Assembly: GCF_003259155.1 (NCBI RefSeq)
Contig: NZ_QGMQ01000003.1
Span: forward strand, 310,001-374,000
Direction of reading: 5' to 3'
Length of the DNA stretch: 64,000 bases
Source: Marinimicrobium alkaliphilum
Lineage (GTDB): Bacteria; Pseudomonadota; Gammaproteobacteria; Pseudomonadales; Cellvibrionaceae
In this document: piece after piece, positions 8,340-17,355 of the stretch
Layout: each line of letters begins with the position of its first letter
How positions within the stretch are numbered: the stretch's first letter is position 1
Notes under the pieces: generated by a model
The model's database searches: none
What the model was told of the DNA's origin: nothing
What the model saw: the letters and a program-made list of their open reading frames with translations, nothing else
Program-made: the position numbers and the translations under genes

Positions 8340-8960
8340 TTACACAGTCTGCAATTGCTCGCGCATCAGCCCGAGCGTCATCACATCCCACTGCTCACGC
8401 CAGGCTTCACTCGGGTCGCGGCGAAAACCACTGCGAATAAACTGGGTAATACGCCCTTCTGCGGCCCCCAACATCAGACTCGCGGTCGCGGTCAGTGACA
8501 GGGTTGGCCGCAGACCTTCACGCAACTCCGCTTCGCGCAAAATCTGTTTGAGCTGTGTCTCGATCCGGTCAAACAGCTGCTCGACACGATCGCGCAAACG
8601 CTCATGCTCGCCCACCAGGGCATCACCATTGAGCAGGCGAGTGAACCCCGGGTTGCGCGCGGTAAATACCAGAAGGGTTTCGAGGATACGAAAACAGCGT
8701 TCGAGCGCACTGCCCTCACGCTGCATGATCACCGGAATGCTATTGAAGAGGGTTTCTTCAATAAACTCAATCAGCCCCTCAAACATTTTGGACTTGCTGG
8801 GAAAGTGCCGATAGAGCGCTGCCTCCGACACACCCACTTCTTTTGCCAGGGCCGCCGTGGTGATGCGCACACCTGGGCTGGTCTCAAGCATCCCTGCAAG
8901 GGCCTCAAGAATCTGTTGCCGGCGCGAGATTTTAGTCGTTGTCCTGCTCATGATTGTCAT
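8340..8960 (-). CDS. slmA: Nucleoid occlusion factor SlmA (TetR family)
   Basis: SlmA binds specific chromosomal sites and blocks FtsZ ring assembly over the nucleoid. The DNA-binding domain covers about residues 10-65 and includes [20 protein letters not shown] followed by [17 protein letters not shown], which is the hallmark of SlmA within the TetR family. The C-terminal ligand-type domain has the FERIE-like [20 protein letters not shown] segment. Two ATG codons, at 8960 and 8951, are in frame; I use 8960 because CTGAG precedes it, but 8951 aligns slightly better with the E. coli N-terminus. The gene lies upstream of argB in the same direction; the argB-algC-coaBC group that precedes it on the minus strand matches the gamma-proteobacterial dfp-dut-slmA neighbourhood. 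Confidence 0.93.
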   Translation of the reverse strand: MTIMSRTTTKISRRQQILEALAGMLETSPGVRITTAALAKEVGVSEAALYRHFPSKSKMFEGLIEFIEETLFNSIPVIMQREGSALERCFRILETLLVFTARNPGFTRLLNGDALVGEHERLRDRVEQLFDRIETQLKQILREAELREGLRPTLSLTATASLMLGAAEGRITQFIRSGFRRDPSEAWREQWDVMTLGLMREQLQTV

Positions 8961-9121
8961 CGTACTCAGGTATTGTTGTGATTGCGGCTTTAATCCCACA
9001 CTGGCCTTCAGTGCGCCGGGCGTAACGTCCCCAAGACAGCGCCCTATTCGGTGTGATCAAAGTTTCAGTCTATGCTACCAGATGTAACCGTTGAGCAACC
9101 AGCAAAAAGTGCCTAACGGTA

Positions 9122-10045
<924 letters not shown>

Positions 10046-12481
10046 TTACAAATCAATGGAGAGCTCGGGCGCGACCTTGAGCAGTTCGCGCTTGAACAAC
10101 TGTTTAATTTTTTCGAGCGCGGCTTCGCTTGTCGCCTCGAACCGCAAGGTCAGTGCCGGCGACGTATTGGAGGCCCTTACCAACCCCCAACCGACGGAGA
10201 AATCCACGCGCACGCCGTCGATGCGCGTCACTTCACCACCGGGAAATTGGCCTTGGGCCGCAAGCGCATGCACCAGGTCGAACTTGCGCTCGTCGGCTAC
10301 GGCAATTTTTATTTCCGGGGTTGAGGGAAGACGCGGGAAGCTCTCGAACACTTCGTCGGCAGTCTGGTCCCGAAGCACCAGAATGTCGAGTAGCCGGGCC
10401 ATGGCGTAGAGCCCGTCATCAAAACCGTACCAACGATCTTTGATGAAAATATGTCCGGAGTATTCACCACCAATGAGTGCACCGGTCTCGATCATCTTGG
10501 CTTTCATGGGCGAATGACCGGTTTTCCACATGATCGGCCGACCACCGTAGCTGGTGACCACCTCGGCCAACTGGCGCGAGCATTTTACATCGTAAAGGAC
10601 GTCGGCGCCCGGGTGACGGGTGAGCACATCCCGGGCAAAGAGCATCAGCAGCTGATCTGGCCAGATCACCTCGCCGCGCCCGGTAACCACCACCAGGCGA
10701 TCGCCATCACCATCGAAAGCAACACCCAAATCCGCGCCGGTTTCTGCCACCTTGGCCTTGAGTGCCGTGAGATTTTCGTCCCGGGTCGGGTCCGGCTCAT
10801 GATTCGGGAAGTTGCCGTCGAGCTCGCAAAACAACGGCACCACCCGGCAGCCCAGCGCTTCAAACAGTTTAGGTGCCACGGTACCGGTAACGGCGTTGCC
10901 CGCGTCCACCACCAGGGTCAACTCATCCGCCGGGGCGATATCGGACACGATGCGATCGATGTAAGCGGACACCATGTTGCGCTCGCGGACTGTGCCTTTG
11001 CCCTGGCGGAACCGCTGATGCTCAATGCGCTCGCGCACCCCCTGCACCTCCTCGTCAGACAGGGTGTTCCCGCCGATCACCATTTTAAAGCCGTTGTAAT
11101 CCGCCGGGTTGTGGCTGGCGGTCACCATCACGCCGCTGCTGGTATCGGATTCGTGATAGGTCGCGAAATAGAGCACGGGCGTGGGCACAACACCGATATC
11201 AATCACGTTGCAGCCGGTGCTGACGATCCCCTCCATCAGCTCCCGACACAAATCCGGGCTGTGAATCCGGGCGTCGCGGGCGACAAGCATGGCGCTTTCA
11301 CCCAGGTCAAGCGCGGCACTGCCAAGCGCCTGGCCGACCTGATGGGCCAGCCCCAGGGTCAGGTCGGTACCGACGATGCCGCGGATATCATAGGAGCGGA
11401 AAATATGCCCGGGCACGCGGACACTGGCGCCCTCATCCGCTACCGGCGGCTTGGGCCGGCGCATCGGTTCATCCATCCCGAGGAGATCCTGATCCTCATC
11501 CGCCATAGCGATATCGAGAATGTCCTGATCCTGATACATAGTGCTCGTCAACCGCTCGGGCGACGCTCGGTCGGACGCTTCAGGCTTACGCGATTCAGTG
11601 GCCTGCGTGTCCGCCTTGGCCGGGCCTTGTCGCTTGCCGGCAGGGCTTTTAGCACCGGCTTTGGGCACGGCGTAACGCCGACCCGCCAGGCGGTAACCCA
11701 CCCACACCAGCAGCAGACTCAGCAGCGTGCTGCTGCCGACAATGATCAGAAGGATCTGGGGCGGCTCCCGGACTTCCTGCAAGAACAGCGGGGAGGGCGT
11801 GAAGGTCACCACCCAGTAGCTGTCGGCAAGGGCAGCTTCGGACGTGCCCGCCTCATCGGCGGCGTTACCGTCCTGCAATAACAACAAAGGGTGGGTGCCC
11901 GGAAATCGCTGAATCAAGCGGGTCTGACCGCGCCGACTGTCGAACCGGGAAACATGCTGCTGGAGCTCGCCGCGATCGAGGGTGACCAGCAGCGTGCCCC
12001 AGGGTTCGGCATCGTCGTTCGAAGGCAGTGGCCGCGCCCAATGGAGAAACCATTGATCGCCCACCCGAACCATTTCCGGGGGCGTCGGTTCGCTGCGCTC
12101 GGCGCGGCGAATCAGATCCAGCTCGGCAAAACGAATCGGCACCGCGTGATCGCGCTCCTGGACTGCACTGCCCAAGGGGATCAGTCGCACCGCGAGTGGG
12201 TTGGGAAACTGCTCGGCAATAGACCGTGCCAGCACCTCGCGCGCGTCCGGTGTTTCCAAGCCGCTCGGATCAGCCAGCGCCAACGCCGCTGTCATCTGGC
12301 CTTCAGTCTCGTCGAGGTAGTGGCGCAGGGCATTGACGCGGGCACGCAGCTCCAGCGCCTGCTGCTGGGCCAGCCGCTCTTCGGTCACGTCGTCGACGAG
12401 GGAGGACCGCAGGTGCCACGCAAGTAGCGCGTTGGCGACCACGACCAAAGCAATCAACAGGGGCAGAATTTTCTTGTTCAA
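10046..12481 (-). CDS. algC: Phosphomannomutase/phosphoglucomutase with N-terminal membrane sensor-like extension
   Basis: The C-terminal part (from about residue 355) is a complete AlgC-type alpha-D-phosphohexomutase, which makes mannose-1-phosphate and glucose-1-phosphate for alginate, LPS and other polysaccharides. The phosphoserine loop is TASHNPADYNGFK, the metal loop DGDGDR, the sugar-binding loop GEYSGH and the phosphate-binding loop RASNTSP. The N-terminal 300 residues are extra compared with the classical 460-residue enzyme: a transmembrane segment at residues 5-22, a periplasmic domain of about 200 residues, a second transmembrane segment near residues 245-265 and a basic Pro/Ala/Lys linker. 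Such long forms occur in related gammaproteobacteria. The extension anchors the enzyme to the inner membrane; a sensing role is not shown. It follows coaBC by 15 bases with no dut gene in between. Confidence 0.95.
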   Translation of the reverse strand: MNKKILPLLIALVVVANALLAWHLRSSLVDDVTEERLAQQQALELRARVNALRHYLDETEGQMTAALALADPSGLETPDAREVLARSIAEQFPNPLAVRLIPLGSAVQERDHAVPIRFAELDLIRRAERSEPTPPEMVRVGDQWFLHWARPLPSNDDAEPWGTLLVTLDRGELQQHVSRFDSRRGQTRLIQRFPGTHPLLLLQDGNAADEAGTSEAALADSYWVVTFTPSPLFLQEVREPPQILLIIVGSSTLLSLLLVWVGYRLAGRRYAVPKAGAKSPAGKRQGPAKADTQATESRKPEASDRASPERLTSTMYQDQDILDIAMADEDQDLLGMDEPMRRPKPPVADEGASVRVPGHIFRSYDIRGIVGTDLTLGLAHQVGQALGSAALDLGESAMLVARDARIHSPDLCRELMEGIVSTGCNVIDIGVVPTPVLYFATYHESDTSSGVMVTASHNPADYNGFKMVIGGNTLSDEEVQGVRERIEHQRFRQGKGTVRERNMVSAYIDRIVSDIAPADELTLVVDAGNAVTGTVAPKLFEALGCRVVPLFCELDGNFPNHEPDPTRDENLTALKAKVAETGADLGVAFDGDGDRLVVVTGRGEVIWPDQLLMLFARDVLTRHPGADVLYDVKCSRQLAEVVTSYGGRPIMWKTGHSPMKAKMIETGALIGGEYSGHIFIKDRWYGFDDGLYAMARLLDILVLRDQTADEVFESFPRLPSTPEIKIAVADERKFDLVHALAAQGQFPGGEVTRIDGVRVDFSVGWGLVRASNTSPALTLRFEATSEAALEKIKQLFKRELLKVAPELSIDL

Positions 12482-12496
12482 AGTCCCTCTTCCTTC

Positions 12497-13708
12497 TTAT
12501 GCCGTCGTTGTCATCAGATGCTGTGCAATGAGCCCGATAAGATCCCGGGCCAATTGGGATTTGCTGCGCTGCGCCAGATACTCTTCTCCGGCGTCGCTGA
12601 TAAAAATCACCGCGTTGTCGTCGCTGTTAAAGCCGATGCCCTCGGTACTGATGTCATTCGCCACAATGGCGTCCAGGCGCTTGTGCTCGCGCTTGGCTCG
12701 GGCGTGCGCCAGCAGCAACTCGCTTTCCGCCGCGAACCCCACCACGCAGGGGCGCTCGGGCAAGGCGGCGACACTCGCAACGATGTCCGGATTCTTAACC
12801 AGGGTCAAGGTCAGGGTGTCGATGCCCGCCGTCTTTTTCAGCTTGTGCTCTGCCACCGACGCCGGGCGGTAGTCCGCGACCGCCGCCGCCGCGATAAATA
12901 CATCGGCACTCGACGCGCAGGCGAGCGCCGCATCATACATTTCCTGGGCGCTGGTCACGGGAATCAGTGTCACCCGCTCAGGCGCGGGCAGAGCCACCGG
13001 CCCACTGATCAGAATCACCTTGGCACCGGCTTCCAGTGCCGCCTGCGCCAGCGCATAACCCATTTTCCCAGAGCTGTGGTTACTCAAATAACGCACCGGG
13101 TCGATAGCCTCCCGGGTCGGTCCTGCGGTAATCACCACCGTTTTTCCCGCCAGAGCACCGGTGTCAAAGAGCCCGGCCGCCGCGGCGACCAGGTCCTGCA
13201 CCTCGAGCATACGCCCCGGGCCGACATCGCCACAGGCCTGACTGCCTTCGGCCGGCCCGAACAGATGAACGCCACGCCCCGCGAGGGTCGCGATATTGTC
13301 CTGAGTCGCCTGATTGCGCCACATCCCCTGATTCATCGCCGGGGCCAGCGCGATTGGCGCGGCCGTGGCCAAGCAGATCGTGGTCAGCAGGTCGTCGCCC
13401 TGCCCCTGGGTCAGGCGGGCGATGACATCCGCACTCGCCGGCGCCACCAACACCAAATCCGCCCAGCGCGCCAATTCAATGTGGCCCATGGCGGCCTCCG
13501 CCGCTGGGTCGAGTAGGTCCGCATGCACCGGGTGCCCCGACAGTGCCTGTAGCGTCAGAGGCGTAATGAACTCCTGCGCGGCGGGCGTCATCACCACCCG
13601 CACCTGGGCGCCGGCGTCCTGCAGGCGCCGAATCAGCTCGGCGCTTTTATAAGCGGCAATACCACCGGTCACCCCCAACAGGATGCGTTTGTTAAACAGT
13701 GAACTCAT
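12497..13708 (-). CDS. coaBC: Bifunctional phosphopantothenoylcysteine decarboxylase/phosphopantothenate-cysteine ligase
   Basis: CoaBC performs two successive steps of coenzyme A synthesis. The chosen start ([22 protein letters not shown]) at 13708 gives 403 residues, normal for the family; an upstream reading to 13789 has no family similarity. The N-terminal flavin-dependent decarboxylase domain (1-190) contains GGIAAYK, the active-site His in [21 protein letters not shown] and the substrate clamp Cys in [14 protein letters not shown]. The C-terminal ligase domain shows [29 protein letters not shown] and the nucleotide-binding VAAVADYRP-like [10 protein letters not shown] and KNPDIV. It is the first gene of the coaBC-algC-argB run and is divergent from radC with about 115 bases between them. 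Confidence 0.96.
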   Translation of the reverse strand: MSSLFNKRILLGVTGGIAAYKSAELIRRLQDAGAQVRVVMTPAAQEFITPLTLQALSGHPVHADLLDPAAEAAMGHIELARWADLVLVAPASADVIARLTQGQGDDLLTTICLATAAPIALAPAMNQGMWRNQATQDNIATLAGRGVHLFGPAEGSQACGDVGPGRMLEVQDLVAAAAGLFDTGALAGKTVVITAGPTREAIDPVRYLSNHSSGKMGYALAQAALEAGAKVILISGPVALPAPERVTLIPVTSAQEMYDAALACASSADVFIAAAAVADYRPASVAEHKLKKTAGIDTLTLTLVKNPDIVASVAALPERPCVVGFAAESELLLAHARAKREHKRLDAIVANDISTEGIGFNSDDNAVIFISDAGEEYLAQRSKSQLARDLIGLIAQHLMTTTA

Positions 13709-13824
13709 CGACACTTTTGCCCCAGCAAACCGACTCCAAAGGCGATAAGATACCACCCAAGCGGTGCCTGACGCACCCAACCGGTTCAAGGAATGCCCGA
13801 CGCTATCATCTACAAGGAGGTTTT

Positions 13825-14499
13825 ATGTCCATCGCCCAATGGCCCGAGGCCGAGCGCCCTCGAGAAAAACTGCTCACCCGCGGCCCCGCCACCCTGTCTG
13901 ACGCCGAACTGCTCGCCATTTTCCTGCGCACCGGCTGTGCCGGTAAATCCGCCGTCGATCTGGCGCGCGAGCTGCTGCACACCTTCGGCGGCCTGCGCCC
14001 CCTACTGGAGGCCGACCAGGATGCCTTCTGCGCCGGACAGGGTCTGGGCAGCGCCAAGTACGCCCAACTCCAGGCGGTACTGGAGATGGCCCGACGCCAC
14101 CTCTCCGCCGGGCTCACCGAGGGCGAGTCCCTCACCAGCCCGGACCTGGTGCGCCAGTACCTGCGCGCCCAACTGCGACACCTGCCCCACGAAGTCTTTT
14201 CCGTGCTCTTTCTAGACAATCGCCACCGGCTCCTGGCCTACGAAGAGCTGTTCCAGGGCACCATCGACGGCGCCAGCGTCTACCCCCGGGAAGTGGTCAA
14301 GCGCGCCCTGGCCCGCAACGCCGCCGCCGTGATTCTCGCCCACAACCACCCGTCGGGCGTCGCCGAGCCCAGCGGCGCCGACCGGCGCATCACCGAGCGC
14401 CTGCAACAGGCCCTGGACCTGGTGGGCGTGCGGGTCCTCGACCACATGGTGGTCGGCGACACGGAAGTGGCCTCCTTCGCTGAAAAAGGCTGGATTTAA
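13825..14499 (+). CDS. radC: RadC family JAB-domain protein
   Basis: The start ATG 13825 follows a strong ribosome site AAGGAGG at 13814-13820. The 224-residue protein has the N-terminal helix-hairpin-helix part (residues 1-100, with [20 protein letters not shown]) and the C-terminal JAB1/MPN-like metalloprotease fold with the motif HNHPSG followed by the second metal ligand Asp in PSGADRRIT. Earlier called a DNA repair protein, RadC has no firmly proven role; the metal site is intact here. It stands divergently from coaBC, as in many gammaproteobacteria, and upstream of rpmB-rpmG. The 515 bases after it hold two long inverted repeats and the rpmB promoter. Confidence 0.95.
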   Translation: MSIAQWPEAERPREKLLTRGPATLSDAELLAIFLRTGCAGKSAVDLARELLHTFGGLRPLLEADQDAFCAGQGLGSAKYAQLQAVLEMARRHLSAGLTEGESLTSPDLVRQYLRAQLRHLPHEVFSVLFLDNRHRLLAYEELFQGTIDGASVYPREVVKRALARNAAAVILAHNHPSGVAEPSGADRRITERLQQALDLVGVRVLDHMVVGDTEVASFAEKGWI

Positions 14500-14528
14500 G
14501 TGCGACCCAAACTCGCAGTCCGACAGAC

Positions 14529-14637
14529 GCCGAGGTCGGGGATACCTGTGCGGGACACGCCGTAAACCCGTCCCTGGGGGCTCGACTGCCGCCGTCCAGG
14601 CGGCAGACGGTCCCGCACAGGTATCCCCGACCTCGGC
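14529..14637. repeat. Long inverted repeat element, copy 1
   Basis: Perfect 28-base arms lie at 14529-14556 (GCCGAGGTCGGGGATACC...) and 14610-14637, with a 53-base loop. On the minus strand the loop carries CAGGGACGGGTTTACGGCG, which matches at most positions the CAGGGATGTACTTGCAGCG of the neighbouring element. It follows radC and could fold into a very stable hairpin. Confidence 0.85.
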
Positions 14638-14670
14638 TCGTGCTAACCGAAGAGCGGTGTCGCCGCGAAA

Positions 14671-14772
14671 GGGTTGAGGGCCGGGCTTTCAAGACCGTAA
14701 GCCGCGGGACTAGCGCTTTCGAGCGTACAGGGATGTACTTGCAGCGTGTCTTGAAAGCCTAGCCCTCAACCC
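14671..14772. repeat. Long inverted repeat element, copy 2 (opposite orientation)
   Basis: Arms at 14671-14695 (GGGTTGAGGGCCGGGCTTTC...) and 14748-14772 pair at 23 of 25 positions, with a 52-base loop. Arm sequences differ completely from copy 1, but the loop shares the CAGGGAyG...TTrCrGCGTGTC motif in the opposite orientation, so the two are diverged members of one element family. Confidence 0.8.
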
Positions 14773-14822
14773 TGCCACCTCGGTGAAAGCGGCGAAACAG
14801 GCCAAAAAAGCGCCAGAAAACA

Positions 14823-14851
14823 TTGCTATTGGAGCCCTGTTTTGGTATAAA
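14823..14851 (+). promoter_or_regulatory. Predicted sigma-70 promoter of rpmB-rpmG
   Basis: TTGCTA at 14823-14828 and TATAAA at 14846-14851 are separated by exactly 17 bases. Transcription from here would give a leader of about 155 bases before rpmB; the leader contains GCGCC-N8-GGCGC near 14885 and other short stems. Confidence 0.6.
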
Positions 14852-15015
14852 ACGCGGCTCTTCGCGACCGGGAATTTCCGTGCGCCCTCTGTGAGGCGCG
14901 AAATGTCCCATTTTCGGGTCGCTGACTGGAACCCAATGGCTGCTAGATCCCGTGCTGGGCTGGCAAGCGTTAAACGCTGCAGCGCAGCACTACAAAGTAT
15001 TGACGAGGCGAGACA

Positions 15016-15252
15016 ATGTCTAAGGTATGTCAGGTAACCGGCAAGCGCCCGATTACCGGTAATAACGTTTCCCACGCAAAAAACCACACCAAACGTCGTT
15101 TTTTGCCCAATCTGCACTCTCACCGCTTCTGGGTAGAGTCTGAAAAGCGCTTTGTAAAACTGCGCGTTTCCTCCAAAGGCATGCGCGTGATCGACAAGCG
15201 CGGCATCGATGTCGTACTGACTGAGCTGCGTTCGCGCGGCGAAAAAGTCTAA
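15016..15252 (+). CDS. rpmB: 50S ribosomal protein L28
   Basis: The 78-residue basic protein is L28 of the large ribosomal subunit: it begins [20 protein letters not shown] and contains [19 protein letters not shown], both diagnostic. The length is the same as in E. coli. A ribosome site (GAGGCGAG) precedes the ATG. It is the first gene of a two-gene operon with rpmG, 31 bases downstream, as in most gammaproteobacteria, and expression is probably driven by the promoter predicted at 14823-14851. Confidence 0.98.
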   Translation: MSKVCQVTGKRPITGNNVSHAKNHTKRRFLPNLHSHRFWVESEKRFVKLRVSSKGMRVIDKRGIDVVLTELRSRGEKV

Positions 15253-15283
15253 GCGCTAACCCGACAACCCAGGAGATACGATC

Positions 15284-15439
15284 ATGCGTGATAAAATCCG
15301 TTTGAACTCAAGCGCCGGTACCGGTCACTTCTACACGACCGACAAAAACAAGCGCACCATGCCCGAGAAAATGGAAATCAAAAAATTTGATCCCGTTGCT
15401 CGCAAGCACGTGATGTACAAAGAAGGCAAAATCAAGTAA
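15284..15439 (+). CDS. rpmG: 50S ribosomal protein L33
   Basis: A 51-residue reading frame starts at ATG 15284 after AGGAGA. The translation begins [20 protein letters not shown] and continues with [20 protein letters not shown] and [11 protein letters not shown], which is ribosomal protein L33. It lacks the CxxC zinc pairs, so it is the zinc-independent form. It is the second gene of the rpmB operon and is followed by a strong intrinsic terminator. Confidence 0.98.
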   Translation: MRDKIRLNSSAGTGHFYTTDKNKRTMPEKMEIKKFDPVARKHVMYKEGKIK

Positions 15440-15462
15440 GCCTCGGCGACTTGGTAGTGCAT

Positions 15463-15491
15463 AAAAAAACCCGGCTCTGGCCGGGTTTTTT
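15463..15491 (+). terminator. Intrinsic terminator of rpmB-rpmG
   Basis: AAAAAAACCCGG, a short loop and CCGGGTTTTTT form a GC stem with a T-run about 25 bases after the rpmG stop. The A-run on the other side makes it usable for the convergent epimerase gene too. Confidence 0.93.
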
Positions 15492-15503
15492 CGTTTAGGT
15501 CGC

Positions 15504-16355
15504 TCAGTACTCCGCCAGAAGCGCTGTGTAGCCTGCCCGATAATTCGGATAGCGGAACCGGAAGCCGCTCTCGAGCAAGCGCCGGTTTGAGCAGCGCTTG
15601 TTGGTGCGCCCCTGATCCGGCGCAAAGCACGCCTGATCCACACCCATCTGGGTGGCCAACCAGGCGACCACCTCCGCCATGGGCGCAGGCTCACAATCGC
15701 TCAGCACATACAGTGACTCTACCGGCTCCCCCCGGCACTGCCGTTGAATCAGATGGGCGATGGCGCCGGCCACGTCGTCGGCGTGGATGCGGTTGGTCCA
15801 GGCCCGGGACAGGGTCGCCCGGCCCTGGCGTACCAGAGTCTGCAAGCGGTCCCGTCCGGGGCCGTAAATACCGCTCGGGCGCACGATGCAGTGGGGCAGG
15901 CCGCTGGCGCGGATGACGTCTTCCGCCTCCAGCAGTCTCCGGGCCGTATCGCGCGTGGGTTCAGGCGGCGTCTGCTCATCGACCCAGTCGTCCTCGTCCC
16001 CGGCTGCGCCGTAAACACCGGTGCTGGAGACCCACACCAGCAGCCTTGGCGCCCGAGGCGCCGCCTTGAGCGCCGACACCAGCGCACCTGCGCTTTCCAC
16101 ATAGCCTCGGCGATAGCCTTCATCGCCGGATCCATCCGGCGTCGGTGTCACCACCACCCAGTCGACACCGGGTATCAGCGCCTGGGCCAGGTCCGACTCC
16201 CGTCTGGCGTCACCGGCGATATACGTCAGCGCGTCAGTCGGCGCCGGGGGACGGCGCCGCAGGCCGGTTACCGTATACGCCGGTGCGGGCAGCGCGGCGG
16301 CCAGCCGCCGGCCGATGTCTCCACACCCTACAATCAATAGTTTTTCGCTATTCAC
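15504..16355 (-). CDS. SDR-family NAD(P)-dependent epimerase-like protein (YeeZ-like)
   Basis: The likely start is GTG 16355, because AGGAAGG lies eight bases upstream; ATG 16373 in the same frame has no ribosome site. The protein has about 283 residues. A Rossmann nucleotide-binding motif (LLIVGCGDIGRRLAAAL) is at the N-terminus, and WVSSTGVYG near residue 115 and the IVRPSGIYGPGRDRL segment are typical of the YeeZ-like subgroup of extended short-chain dehydrogenases. The usual catalytic YxxxK is not obvious, which is also the case in related proteins of this subgroup. Its substrate is unknown. The gene is divergent from oxyR, with the two starts about 65 bases apart, so control by OxyR is possible but not shown. 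Confidence 0.82.
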   Translation of the reverse strand: MNSEKLLIVGCGDIGRRLAAALPAPAYTVTGLRRRPPAPTDALTYIAGDARRESDLAQALIPGVDWVVVTPTPDGSGDEGYRRGYVESAGALVSALKAAPRAPRLLVWVSSTGVYGAAGDEDDWVDEQTPPEPTRDTARRLLEAEDVIRASGLPHCIVRPSGIYGPGRDRLQTLVRQGRATLSRAWTNRIHADDVAGAIAHLIQRQCRGEPVESLYVLSDCEPAPMAEVVAWLATQMGVDQACFAPDQGRTNKRCSNRRLLESGFRFRYPNYRAGYTALLAEY

Positions 16356-16422
16356 CTTTGCGTCCTTCCTCATAACAGGGCAAACTTGGGGGCTGTCACA
16401 CCCCACGCCGAGATCACGGATC

Positions 16423-17346
16423 ATGACCTTAACAGAACTGCGCTACATCGTAACCCTGGCTCAAGAACAGCACTTTGGCCGCGCCGCCGAACGCTGCTAT
16501 GTGAGCCAGCCGACCTTGAGTATTGCGGTCAAAAAACTCGAGGAAGAGCTGGGTGTGGCCCTGTTCGAGCGTTCCAAATCCCGGGTAAGCGCGACGCCCC
16601 TGGGTGAGAAGATCGTCACCCAGGCCCAGTTGGTGCTGGAGCAGACGGCAGCCATCAAGGAAATTGCCAATGAAGGTAAGGACCAGCTCAGCAGCCCCCT
16701 CCGGGTCGGCGCCATCTTCACCATCGGGCCCTATCTATTGCCGCATTTTATCCCCGAGCTGCAGAGAAAAGCCCAAAAAATGCCGCTCTATGTGGAAGAA
16801 AGCTATACCGCCACCCTACGTCAGAAACTGCGCAAGGGTGAGCTGGATGTGATCATCATTGCGCTGCCCTTTTCTGAGCCCGATGTGGTGACCCAAGCCC
16901 TGTACGAAGAGCCTTTCGTGGTCTTGCTGCCCAGCACCCACCCGCTCACCGCCAAGGAGCGCATAGATCCCAAGGATCTGGAAGACGAAGACGTCCTGCT
17001 ACTGGGCGAGGGCCACTGCTTCCGCGATCAGGTCCTGGATACCTGCACCCACCTCAACAACCAGCGCGATGAACACGGCGAGCGCGTTCAGACCGCCGCC
17101 GAGGGCAGCTCCCTGGAGACGCTGCGCCATATGGTGGCCTCGGGCCTGGGGATTACCATCCTGCCCCAGTCTGCTGCGGGCAATTCCGCCTATATGCCCG
17201 AAGTCCTGACCACCCGCCCCTTTTCCGACCCGGCCCCAAGCCGCACTGTGGCCCTCGCCTGGCGCGCCAGCTTTCCTCGTCACAAGGCCGTCGATGCCCT
17301 GCGCGAAGCCATTAATACCTGCCGTAAAAAAGATTATCCCGGTTAA
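16423..17346 (+). CDS. oxyR: Hydrogen peroxide-inducible regulator OxyR (LysR family)
   Basis: The 307-residue protein starts at ATG 16423 (MTLTELRYIVTLAQEQHFGR). The N-terminal helix-turn-helix (about 15-60) contains CYVSQPTLSIAVKKLEEELG. In the regulatory domain, Cys199 and Cys208 lie in GHCFRDQVLDTC; numbering and spacing are identical to the peroxide-sensing cysteines of E. coli OxyR, which form a disulphide on oxidation. This makes the assignment firm. OxyR activates catalase, peroxidase and iron-control genes. recG follows after nine bases, an arrangement also found in Pseudomonas, so the two may be co-transcribed. Confidence 0.96.
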   Translation: MTLTELRYIVTLAQEQHFGRAAERCYVSQPTLSIAVKKLEEELGVALFERSKSRVSATPLGEKIVTQAQLVLEQTAAIKEIANEGKDQLSSPLRVGAIFTIGPYLLPHFIPELQRKAQKMPLYVEESYTATLRQKLRKGELDVIIIALPFSEPDVVTQALYEEPFVVLLPSTHPLTAKERIDPKDLEDEDVLLLGEGHCFRDQVLDTCTHLNNQRDEHGERVQTAAEGSSLETLRHMVASGLGITILPQSAAGNSAYMPEVLTTRPFSDPAPSRTVALAWRASFPRHKAVDALREAINTCRKKDYPG

Positions 17347-17355
17347 TCCGTTCCC

